Notes under the pieces: model-generated
What the model was told of the DNA's origin: nothing
Database searches by the model: none
Seen by the model: the letters and a program-made list of their open reading frames with translations, nothing else
Translations under genes and position numbers: made by a program
Part shown: piece by piece, positions 27,323-34,519 of the stretch
Position numbering within the stretch: position 1 is the stretch's first letter
Layout: every line of letters begins with the position of its first letter
Origin: Pseudomonas sp. MIACH
GTDB taxonomy: Bacteria; Pseudomonadota; Gammaproteobacteria; Pseudomonadales; Pseudomonadaceae
Direction of reading: 5' to 3'
Assembly (NCBI RefSeq): GCF_001269925.1
Contig: NZ_LHVO01000013.1
Span: forward strand, 39,437-103,436
Length of the DNA stretch: 64,000 nucleotides

Positions 27323-28690
27323 ATGCAATTTGCGGATAAAAAAGAGGCCGTAGATTATCTGGCCGCCCACCCTGATGTGCTGAGCATCGAGTTGTTCCTT
27401 ATCGACGCGAATGGCGTTCCACGGGGCAAACTGTTGCATCGCGACGAACTGCTGGCGATCTACGAAAATGGTCGGCCACTGCCAAGTTCCATTCTCGCCT
27501 TGACCGTGCAGGGTGAAGACGTAGAAGACACAGGCTTGGTCTGGGATGTGGCTGACGCCGATTGTTGGACATACCCCTTGGCGGGAAGCCTGACCTTGCA
27601 ACCCTGGCGCACCAACCCCACCGGTCAAGTGCAGGTGAGCATGCACCCGACCCAAGGGATTCCCGCCGCACCGGCGGACCCGCGCCACGTACTGGTGAAC
27701 ACCATCGAGCGGCTGAAAGCCGATGGATTCCATCCGGTCATGGCCGTTGAGTTGGAGTTCTACCTGCTGGACCGACAACGCGACGTCAACGGTCGGCCGC
27801 AGCCGGCGTTGCAGACCAATGGCGTACGGCCTGTTGCTCCACAGGTCTATGGCGTATACGAGCTGGAGCAGCTGCAACCGTTTCTTGATGACCTCTACGC
27901 GGCGTGCGCGCTGCAGGGGTTGCCGGTACGTACGGCGATATCCGAGTACGCGCCAGGCCAGGTCGAGTTGACGCTGGAGCATCGTTTCGACGCACTCCAG
28001 GCCATTGATGAAGGCGTACGTTACAAACGCCTGGTCAAGGGGGTGGCCAACAAACATGGGCTGCAAGCGTGCTTCATGGCCAAGCCTTTCAGCGATCAGG
28101 CCGGCAGCGGTATGCACCTGCACGTCAGCCTGGCCGACGAGCACGGGAATAACCTGTATGCGAGCGAAGACCCACAGGGTACGCCACTGTTGCGGCACTC
28201 CATCGGCGGGATGATGGAGACCTTGTTTGACTCGCTGGCGATATTTTGCCCCCATGCCAATTCATATCGACGCTTCCAGACCGGTAGTTACGCGCCGCTG
28301 GCTAAAAGTTGGGGCGTCAACAACCGTACGGTGTCGTTCCGCGTGCCCGGCGGCCCTGCCATCAGTCGGCACATCGAACACCGCATTTGCGGTGCCGATG
28401 CCAACCCCTATCTCGCCGCTGCCGCGTTACTGGCGGGTATTCACCACGGCATCACTCATCAAAGCGATCCCGGCGCGGCGATTGTGGGGAATGGCTATGA
28501 GCAGGCGACCGATTTTCTACCCACCGACTGGCTGACAGCGTTGCACGCACTGCAACGCTCAACCTGGGCACGTGAGGCGCTGGGCGCTGAATTCCTGAAG
28601 GTGTTCCTGGCGATCAAGTGGCGCGAGTTCCGTCAATTCAATGCTGAAGTCGGAGAGCAGGACTGGCGCTGGTACCTCACTCACGCATGA
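27323..28690 (+). CDS. Glutamine synthetase-like ligase (PuuA-like)
   Basis: This 455-residue protein is of the glutamine synthetase superfamily, closest in layout to gamma-glutamylpolyamine synthetase PuuA. Conserved segments are VELEFYLLD (metal-binding Glu), GQVELTLEH, GSGMHLHVSL, NSYRRF, NNRTVSFRVPGG and the final EHRICGADANPYLA. Such ligases use ATP to join glutamate to an amine. It is shorter at the N-terminus than GlnA and lacks the adenylylation-site region typical of GlnA, so it is not the housekeeping enzyme. AAGAGG precedes the ATG. The 69-base gap after the aminotransferase fits one operon. Confidence 0.88.
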   Translation: MQFADKKEAVDYLAAHPDVLSIELFLIDANGVPRGKLLHRDELLAIYENGRPLPSSILALTVQGEDVEDTGLVWDVADADCWTYPLAGSLTLQPWRTNPTGQVQVSMHPTQGIPAAPADPRHVLVNTIERLKADGFHPVMAVELEFYLLDRQRDVNGRPQPALQTNGVRPVAPQVYGVYELEQLQPFLDDLYAACALQGLPVRTAISEYAPGQVELTLEHRFDALQAIDEGVRYKRLVKGVANKHGLQACFMAKPFSDQAGSGMHLHVSLADEHGNNLYASEDPQGTPLLRHSIGGMMETLFDSLAIFCPHANSYRRFQTGSYAPLAKSWGVNNRTVSFRVPGGPAISRHIEHRICGADANPYLAAAALLAGIHHGITHQSDPGAAIVGNGYEQATDFLPTDWLTALHALQRSTWAREALGAEFLKVFLAIKWREFRQFNAEVGEQDWRWYLTHA

Positions 28691-28730
28691 ATGTCGACCC
28701 GTCAGGACGCCTTGAAACGGACCGCTGAGG

Positions 28731-28847
28731 CTACCTGACCTTTTTCTTGCGTGGCTGGCGCGTGGCCAAGTGCTCGAAGCAAAAAGAGGCGGTGCCGAAC
28801 ACGGCGATTAGGGTCAGTACGATCATGCCTAGGGTTGAGCTTTCCAC
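28731..28847 (-). CDS. Possible 38-residue membrane peptide
   Basis: A short reading frame starts at GTG (28845-28847) with AGGA eight bases upstream and encodes 38 residues. One hydrophobic segment (about residues 7-23, GMIVLTLIAVFGTASF) is followed by a very basic tail (ARQPRKKKVR type), the layout of single-pass small membrane proteins. An internal ATG would give a 31-residue form. It lies 84 bases past the di-heme/catalase operon end on the same strand. I do not recognise it. Confidence 0.4.
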   Translation of the reverse strand: MESSTLGMIVLTLIAVFGTASFCFEHLATRQPRKKKVR

Positions 28848-28956
28848 GATGGGCGTCCTACGTGATGGAGTAGGCGTCCACGGTAGAGTGACGGCGAAAA
28901 CGCCTCAATAGACCCGACGCAATCCTTACGACGCCGGGCCCATTGTTACGCACTCT

Positions 28957-30123
28957 TTACGGGGCGTTGCGGCTGTGACGGTAATCGCTGACCGCTTCGT
29001 ACACCGCTTTGCGCAAGCGATTGATGCCGCCGATGGGGCGATGCTCGGCGACGCCGAACCACGGGTTGAACGACTGGTTGTCACACGCCAGGTTCTGTTC
29101 GGGTGTATCGAAGTCCTGAGCCGGGATTCGCACCTTGGCCACGCTCTCGTAGGGCGCATCGCTTTCTTTCCACTCGATGCTGGTGTCTTCGATCGGCATG
29201 AATTTCTGCGGGTTCTGCCGCTGGATCTGCAACACGAAACACGCCGGTACGCGGTCGGTGGACAACTGCTGGCTCAAGGCGCTGCGCAGGAAGTTCGGCA
29301 GGTCCTGGTTCTGTTTGGGCAGGACGTATTCCGGGCAGCTCTGCGGGTCTGGCGCCACGCGGAACTTGGCATTCGCCGCGCCGAACTTGTAGGGCGATAC
29401 CGAGAAATACGTCGTTTGCGTCGGGCTCGCCGGGGCTGGTGCCAGGGTTGCCAGGGCGATAAATAGATGGCGCACCTGCCAGCTGCGCGGGTCGGCCTTG
29501 GGAAAGAACGCCAGGACTTTCTTGCCATCCGCTTGGGCGCCGATGTTCTGCGCGTACTCCGCCACATCGCTGACAAAGAAATTCGGGTGGCTGAACATCA
29601 CGAAGTCCTGTTCCGTGCGGGTCTGCTGGTCGGCCAGCAGTTGTTTGCCCGGCACGTCCAACAGCTTGAGCGCCATGCCCCGGGCATCGCGAATGCTGTC
29701 GAACTGCGGATAGGCGTTGCCGTTGGACAACCGCATCATGGCTTGCCAGGTCTTGCCCGGTTCGGCGAACACACCCTGGCGCAATGCCGGGTCGAGATCC
29801 GCCAGTACGCTGACTTCGGCCTTCACGCAGCCATGGGCCTTGGCATGGGCATCGCGCAGGTAGCGCGTGCCTTCGCGATGTTGGTCAACGATGCGTACTG
29901 CTGTCTGGATGATGCCTTGGGTCATGGCCGCTTCACCTGCGGGGATCTGCTCATTCGGCGACACCGCGCCGCTGTGCTGCCAGGCAAACCACGCGGTGCT
30001 CGCCAGCCAGCCAAGCAGGCCCAGGCCCACCAGCCACAGCAGGGTCTTGCCGAGAAACGCGCCGATGCGCAGCCACAGGCGGGCGAGCAGGGAAGGTTGG
30101 TCGTATCGAGATCGGATCATCAT
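28957..30123 (-). CDS. Membrane-anchored catalase-related haem protein
   Basis: This 388-residue protein has one membrane helix near the N-terminus (about 27-48) and a small catalase-fold domain. The distal His is probably His93 in RDAHAKAHG, which aligns with RVVHAKG of catalases. The proximal haem ligand is Tyr375 with Arg371 (R-x3-Y in NRLRKAVYEAV). The segment holding the distal Asn of true catalases (GNNTPVFF) reads TEQDFVMF, so the Asn appears to be missing. Small catalase-related proteins of this kind often act on organic hydroperoxides rather than H2O2. The start overlaps the stop of the di-heme cytochrome gene (ATGATGA), so the two are coupled. The helix suggests it faces the periplasm. 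Confidence 0.82.
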   Translation of the reverse strand: MMIRSRYDQPSLLARLWLRIGAFLGKTLLWLVGLGLLGWLASTAWFAWQHSGAVSPNEQIPAGEAAMTQGIIQTAVRIVDQHREGTRYLRDAHAKAHGCVKAEVSVLADLDPALRQGVFAEPGKTWQAMMRLSNGNAYPQFDSIRDARGMALKLLDVPGKQLLADQQTRTEQDFVMFSHPNFFVSDVAEYAQNIGAQADGKKVLAFFPKADPRSWQVRHLFIALATLAPAPASPTQTTYFSVSPYKFGAANAKFRVAPDPQSCPEYVLPKQNQDLPNFLRSALSQQLSTDRVPACFVLQIQRQNPQKFMPIEDTSIEWKESDAPYESVAKVRIPAQDFDTPEQNLACDNQSFNPWFGVAEHRPIGGINRLRKAVYEAVSDYRHSRNAP

Positions 30124-31928
30124 GGCAGTTGTTGCTCCAGCGGGCCGCCCAGCACTTTGAGGTATTCCAGCAGTGCCCAGCGTTCCTGCGGCTGCAAGCT
30201 ACGGCCGATGACGCCATTGCCCAGTTTGCCGGCACGGAATTCGTGGCCGCTGTTGTGGTTGCCGGTGAGTTTGGTATCGAACAGGAAGGCATTCTTGAAC
30301 GCTGCGGTCTCAAAGCCCAGGTGACGCGGATCGTAGTTGAAGGTGCCTTTATAGAAAGTGGTGCTGCGCTCGTCCTGGGGCGACAGCAACTGGTAGATCG
30401 TCGGCACCGAGCCGTTGTGCAGGAACGGCGGGGTGGCCCACACGCCGGCCAGCGGGCGGGCCTTGTAGGCGCGCAACTCGCGCACGCCAATGGGCAGGCC
30501 GTAGCCATCCAGACGCGGGCGCTCGGCCGGGGTGACGCCGGCGGCGCGGTAGGCGTGGTCTTCGACGAAAGCAGTGACGTAGGCCAGGCCCTTGGCGACG
30601 GACATTTTTTTCAGGTCCAGCGGCTCGGTGGGGGTGGGGTGCAGTTCGACATTGAGCTTGGCCAGCTCCGCCGGGTCCCACTGCAGGGCGCTGAGGTCAT
30701 AACGCTGGTCGGCAATATTGCTGGCGGTGCCGGGATCGGTGCCGATGTATTCCACCGGCAGCATTTTCAACTGCTGCACAGGGCGGCCATTTTCCTGGAT
30801 GACGGTGGGCACATGGCAGCCAGCGCAGTTCTCGGCAAACAGCGCACGGCCTTGGGCGGCGAGGGGCTTGTCGATGGTGCCGAACAAGTCCTCGGGCCAG
30901 GTCGGCGGTTTGAGGCGTTGCAGGGTTTCTTCGATCAGGTTGAGGTCACGCACCCTGACGCTCGACGGGTAGCGCGCATCGCCCTGAAGCGGTTGGCCGG
31001 CGGCGTCGAAAAAGCTCAGCGTTGCGCCTACACCGAGGGCTTCACCAATATTGCGCGCCATGGGTTGCTGGGCCGAGCCGTTCCATTGCACCCAGTCGAA
31101 GGTCCAGATGTCCCACAACTGCGGGTAGTCCACCGGCGCATTGGCGACGCGGTAGTTGTCCGGCGAAATAGCATCGCCAAAGCTGGCATTGGCGATTCGG
31201 CCAAAGGCGTCGGTGCGGCCCGGGCCTTCTTCGGTGGGGTAGAGGCCGCGGTGGGTGTCGTTCCAGGCGACCTTGAGGAACTGGTTCAGCGACTGTTTGA
31301 AGTCCTCGCGCAACTGGCTGTGCTCGGCGTCGTAACGGTCGCCCAGCACCTGGCGGGCGAACCGCTCGAATTTCCACGGGTTGTAATAGGTCGCGGCAAG
31401 GCTGGCGACCAGGGCCTGGCCGAAGCTGCCACCGCGTAGGGTCGGTACGCTGGAAGGCAGCACGTGCTGGGCCGAACCGCCATCGATGCGCAGGGCCTGG
31501 CCCTTGAAGTGCAACTCGCCGGTATGGCAGGCGGCGCAGGTGATATCCAGGTACTCGACGTTGCTGCCGGCGTTTTTATGTCGGGCGAAGCCCACGGGCA
31601 GGTTGCCGGGGTTTTGTGCGGTGGGCATCTGTTTGGGATCGACCAGGAACCCGAAGCGCGCCAGGTACTCAGGGGTCGCAAAGCGCTGTTCGGAGAACGG
31701 CAGTTCCAGGGCGGTGAACCAGTTGTAGTGCAGGCCTTTTACTTGGGTGCCCTGGGGCGTGAAGTAATAGGTCTGGCGGTCGGCGGCACTCCATTGGTCC
31801 TGGTAGTGCACCTGCTCCACGGGCACGTAGTCGGGCAGCTTGGGGTTGACGGTGTAGTACAGCACCACGGCCAGGATCAGGCCCAGCGCGATGAGTATCA
31901 GCAGTAAAACACGGGAAAAAATGCGCAA
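30120..31928 (-). CDS. Di-heme c-type cytochrome, RoxA/diol-synthase-like
   Basis: This is an exported haem protein of 602 residues. An N-terminal hydrophobic segment (about 5-26) is a signal or anchor. Two c-type haem sites are present: CAACH (131-135) and CAGCH (368-372). The length and the distance of about 237 residues between the haems fit the RoxA group (rubber oxygenase and the P. aeruginosa fatty-acid dioxygenase/diol synthase), not the short MacA/CcpA cytochrome c peroxidases. The start appears to be TTG with AAGGA eight bases upstream. It is the first gene of a two-gene operon with the catalase-related protein. Peroxidase or oxygenase activity cannot be decided from sequence. Confidence 0.85.
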   Translation of the reverse strand: MRIFSRVLLLILIALGLILAVVLYYTVNPKLPDYVPVEQVHYQDQWSAADRQTYYFTPQGTQVKGLHYNWFTALELPFSEQRFATPEYLARFGFLVDPKQMPTAQNPGNLPVGFARHKNAGSNVEYLDITCAACHTGELHFKGQALRIDGGSAQHVLPSSVPTLRGGSFGQALVASLAATYYNPWKFERFARQVLGDRYDAEHSQLREDFKQSLNQFLKVAWNDTHRGLYPTEEGPGRTDAFGRIANASFGDAISPDNYRVANAPVDYPQLWDIWTFDWVQWNGSAQQPMARNIGEALGVGATLSFFDAAGQPLQGDARYPSSVRVRDLNLIEETLQRLKPPTWPEDLFGTIDKPLAAQGRALFAENCAGCHVPTVIQENGRPVQQLKMLPVEYIGTDPGTASNIADQRYDLSALQWDPAELAKLNVELHPTPTEPLDLKKMSVAKGLAYVTAFVEDHAYRAAGVTPAERPRLDGYGLPIGVRELRAYKARPLAGVWATPPFLHNGSVPTIYQLLSPQDERSTTFYKGTFNYDPRHLGFETAAFKNAFLFDTKLTGNHNSGHEFRAGKLGNGVIGRSLQPQERWALLEYLKVLGGPLEQQLP

Positions 31929-32186
31929 GATGGCTATCCTTGTCTCGGCCTTGTCGAGGGGTCACGCTGTTATGCCACTACGCCACGGGTGCGGCAAGTG
32001 GCCATGAGCCTGATGAGAGGCGGTCCCGCGATCCGTCGCGGGCTCCCATAATGAATGAAAATGCTTTTAAACACGTGAACTTATCAGAAGTTTCCTGCTC
32101 AGATGCCGGTAGCCATTGGTCGTGGCCGCCTGATAAGCTCGCGACTTTATTCGAATGCCCTTTTGGCGCATGAACAAGGAAATAGC

Positions 32187-32918
32187 ATGAAACAGCATCG
32201 GTTGGCGGCGGCGGTGGCCCTGGTTAGCCTGGTACTTGCGGGTTGTGATTCGCAGACCAGCGTAGAGCTGAAAACCCCGGCGCAGAAAGCTTCCTACGGC
32301 ATCGGCCTGAACATGGGCAAAAGCCTTGCTCAGGAAGGCATGGATGACCTGGACTCCAAAGCGGTAGCCCAGGGCATCGAAGATGCCGTCGGCAAGAAAG
32401 AGCAGAAGCTCAAAGACGACGAACTGGTTGAAGCGTTTGCCGCACTGCAAAAACGTGCTGAAGAACGCATGACCAAAATGAGCGAAGAGTCGGCAGCCGC
32501 CGGCAAGAAATTCCTCGAAGACAACGCCAAGAAAGACGGCGTAGTCACCACCGCTTCCGGTCTGCAGTACAAGATCACCAAGAAAGCCGACGGCCCACAG
32601 CCTAAGCCGACTGACGTGGTGACTGTTCACTACACCGGCAAGCTCACCAATGGCACCACCTTTGACAGCTCCGTGGATCGCGGCAGCCCGATTGACCTGC
32701 CGGTCAGCGGCGTGATTCCAGGTTGGGTCGAAGGCCTGCAACTGATGCACGTTGGCGAGAAGGTCGAGCTTTACATCCCGTCCGACCTGGCCTACGGCGC
32801 ACAGAGCCCGAGCCCGGCAATCCCAGCCAACTCCGTGCTGGTATTCGACCTGGAACTGCTGGCCATCAAGGACCCAGCCAAGGCTGAAGCCCCTGACGCA
32901 CCTGCCGCCAAGAAGTAA
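32187..32918 (+). CDS. FKBP-type peptidyl-prolyl isomerase lipoprotein
   Basis: This 243-residue protein is of the FkpA/Mip type. The N-terminal signal peptide ends in the lipobox LVLAGC, so the mature protein is lipid-anchored. A helical dimerisation region (about 30-125) precedes the FKBP domain (about 130-230), with VTVHYTGKLTNGTTFDSS, PVSGVIPGWVEGLQLM and PSDLAYG, the rotamase signatures. A short Ala/Pro/Lys-rich tail follows. It assists folding of periplasmic or outer-membrane proteins. AAGGA precedes the ATG. Confidence 0.92.
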   Translation: MKQHRLAAAVALVSLVLAGCDSQTSVELKTPAQKASYGIGLNMGKSLAQEGMDDLDSKAVAQGIEDAVGKKEQKLKDDELVEAFAALQKRAEERMTKMSEESAAAGKKFLEDNAKKDGVVTTASGLQYKITKKADGPQPKPTDVVTVHYTGKLTNGTTFDSSVDRGSPIDLPVSGVIPGWVEGLQLMHVGEKVELYIPSDLAYGAQSPSPAIPANSVLVFDLELLAIKDPAKAEAPDAPAAKK

Positions 32919-32934
32919 TCGGCGCTTGAGCACA

Positions 32935-32960
32935 CAACGCCCCGTCTAGACGGGGCGTTG
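32935..32960 (+). terminator. Terminator after FKBP gene
   Basis: A perfect palindrome, arms CAACGCCCCGTCT and complement, lies 16 bases past the stop and is followed by TTGTTT. Confidence 0.8.
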
Positions 32961-33203
32961 TTGTTTCTGCGACTTGCGCGGATCCAACGGTGGGTGGCGG
33001 CAGGTCCCACCGTCGCGCCTGTGTACATCCAAGCGAACGTCGGCAGCTTGTCACAGTCTGATATAAGACCCGCTGACGGGTAGCCTTACGCAAGCGCCAA
33101 GTCAATGAAATCTTGGGTTTTTTTGATGTGCGCAAAAAACGCCCGATCTGACTGAAAGCCTTGTAAACCGTGGCTTTCAGCCGGTAAAACAGGCTCTGTT
33201 CAC
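32961..33203. other. Intergenic stretch with several inverted repeats
   Basis: No credible coding frame is seen. It holds ACCCG/CGGGT (33068-33081) and CCAAG/CTTGG followed by seven T (33097-33123, terminator-like). It also holds CTGAAAGCC/GGCTTTCAG (33152-33180) and an extended -10-like TGATATAAG (33059-33067). A very small RNA is possible but not demonstrated. Confidence 0.35.
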
Positions 33204-33234
33204 AAGGTTATCCACAATTTGTGTGGATAACCTT
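33204..33234. promoter_or_regulatory. Head-to-head pair of perfect DnaA boxes
   Basis: An inverted repeat with 13-base arms (AAGGTTATCCACA and complement) has TTATCCACA at 33208-33216 and TGTGGATAA at 33222-33230. Both match the consensus DnaA box and are five bases apart. The pair lies 27 bases before the DUF1232 gene start, so DnaA control of that gene is possible. Binding is not shown. Confidence 0.6.
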
Positions 33235-33260
33235 TCTGTTTGATGGAACTGGAGTGACAG

Positions 33261-33716
33261 ATGAAACCACCGTTCAATTTCACCCGTTTCCTGCCCATGG
33301 CTGCACGCTTGCTGGGCCGTGGACGGTTGCCGACCTTGCTGTTCGCTGTCGCTGCCAAGGGCTCCAGCCAGGGCAACCGCCTGGGCAAGCTCAAGGATGA
33401 TCTCAAGTTGCTTCAATCCCTGTGCCTGGCCTACTGGCGTGGCGAGTACCGGGCGATCAGCCCCAAGGCGCTGATCTCTGTCGTGGCGGGACTGATGTAC
33501 TTCCTTAGCCCGATTGACGCGATCCCGGACTTTATCCCGATGTTCGGCATGCTGGACGACATCGCCGTACTGGCGTGGGTCATGAAGACCCTGGAGGGCG
33601 AACTGAGCGCCTTTCGCGCCTGGCGTGACGCGCAGCGCCCGGAAAAACTCGCGGTGGTTGAGCGTTTGCCTGCGACCCCGGCCTTGCTGTCCAAGGAAAA
33701 CCCGCAAAAAAACTGA
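33261..33716 (+). CDS. YkvA/DUF1232 family protein
   Basis: This is a small protein of 151 residues with the DUF1232 signature SPIDAIPDFIPMFGMLDDIAVL (about residues 83-104) in a region of two hydrophobic helices. The rest is basic at the N-terminus. The family is often found near stress or membrane genes and has no settled function. GGAG lies eight bases before the ATG. The unusual upstream DnaA boxes are described separately. Confidence 0.85.
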   Translation: MKPPFNFTRFLPMAARLLGRGRLPTLLFAVAAKGSSQGNRLGKLKDDLKLLQSLCLAYWRGEYRAISPKALISVVAGLMYFLSPIDAIPDFIPMFGMLDDIAVLAWVMKTLEGELSAFRAWRDAQRPEKLAVVERLPATPALLSKENPQKN

Positions 33717-33812
33717 TGACGCGGCTATCCCCCTGCGACCTTTGTGGCTGTTAGGATTACACTCCTAAGGAAAGAGCTTACTAAGTAAGTGCAGTTATCC
33801 TACGGGGCGGTC

Positions 33813-34151
33813 ATGGATATTCAGATAATTTCACGCAATGGCGAGCCCGAGTACGCGGTGTTGCCATGGGATCAGTACCAGGCGCTGCTAAAAGCCGCCG
33901 GTCAGCAACAGCCTTCACCGACGCCTTCTCCTACTGCCCAAGCCGCGCCTGACCAGGATTTGCGCCCGCTCGCAGACCTGCGCGGCTTGCGTGAAGCCAA
34001 GGGCCTGGCGATTGAGGCGTTGGCCCGCACCGTGGGCATCAGCCCCTCGTATCTAGGATTGATCGAAAGTGGTGAACGCCAGCCGGATGCCGCGATCCGC
34101 CGCAGCCTGGCCTGGGAATTGGGCGTTGCAGGTTGGAGGGATGAATCTTGA
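33813..34151 (+). CDS. XRE-family regulator with Phd-like N-terminus
   Basis: This protein has about 112 residues. The first 30 (IISRNGEPEYAVLPWDQYQALL) look like the start of Phd/YefM-type antitoxins. After a Pro/Thr/Ala linker, a helix-turn-helix of the Cro/C1 type (about 55-108) follows, with GLAIEALARTVGISPSYLGLIESGER. Such proteins are DNA-binding regulators or antitoxins. Its stop overlaps the TTG start of the next gene, so the two are coupled. An in-frame GTG at 33789 would add eight residues. Confidence 0.78.
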   Translation: MDIQIISRNGEPEYAVLPWDQYQALLKAAGQQQPSPTPSPTAQAAPDQDLRPLADLRGLREAKGLAIEALARTVGISPSYLGLIESGERQPDAAIRRSLAWELGVAGWRDES

Positions 34152-34519
34152 GCCTACGTATCAGTCGTCAACACTGGGATGGGTTACTTAATGAACTGGA
34201 CCAGGCGCGCCGCCAGCGCCATCTGCTGACTTACCGAGCGCTGCTGGAGCGCCTGCAATTTCCGACGCCGGCGATGCAAACCCTGGCCGCTGCCCTGGAG
34301 CACCTGGCGGCGCTGGACGCCAAGGCCGAACAACCGTTGCGCAGCTCCCTGGTGATCAGCCAGGGCGCCAGTCGCCTGCCGCGTACCGGGTTTTTTGAAT
34401 GCGTGGAGCGCCTGGGGCGTTTCAGCGGGCCGTCCGATGGTGTGGCCGCCGCCTCCTGGCATGCCTCGGAAGTGGTGCGGGTGTTCGAATACGAGTATCC
34501 GGAGTCTGCCGAGGCTTAA
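34148..34519 (+). CDS. Conserved small protein coupled to XRE regulator
   Basis: This 123-residue protein is basic in its first half and acidic at the C-terminus, with no membrane segment. I do not recognise a domain. The start is TTG, overlapping the TGA of the XRE gene (TTGA), with GGAGGG eight bases upstream. Its stop overlaps that of the EAL/GGDEF gene on the other strand. Coupling to an antitoxin-like gene raises the question of a toxin, but no toxin motif is visible. Confidence 0.7.
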   Translation: MSLRISRQHWDGLLNELDQARRQRHLLTYRALLERLQFPTPAMQTLAAALEHLAALDAKAEQPLRSSLVISQGASRLPRTGFFECVERLGRFSGPSDGVAAASWHASEVVRVFEYEYPESAEA

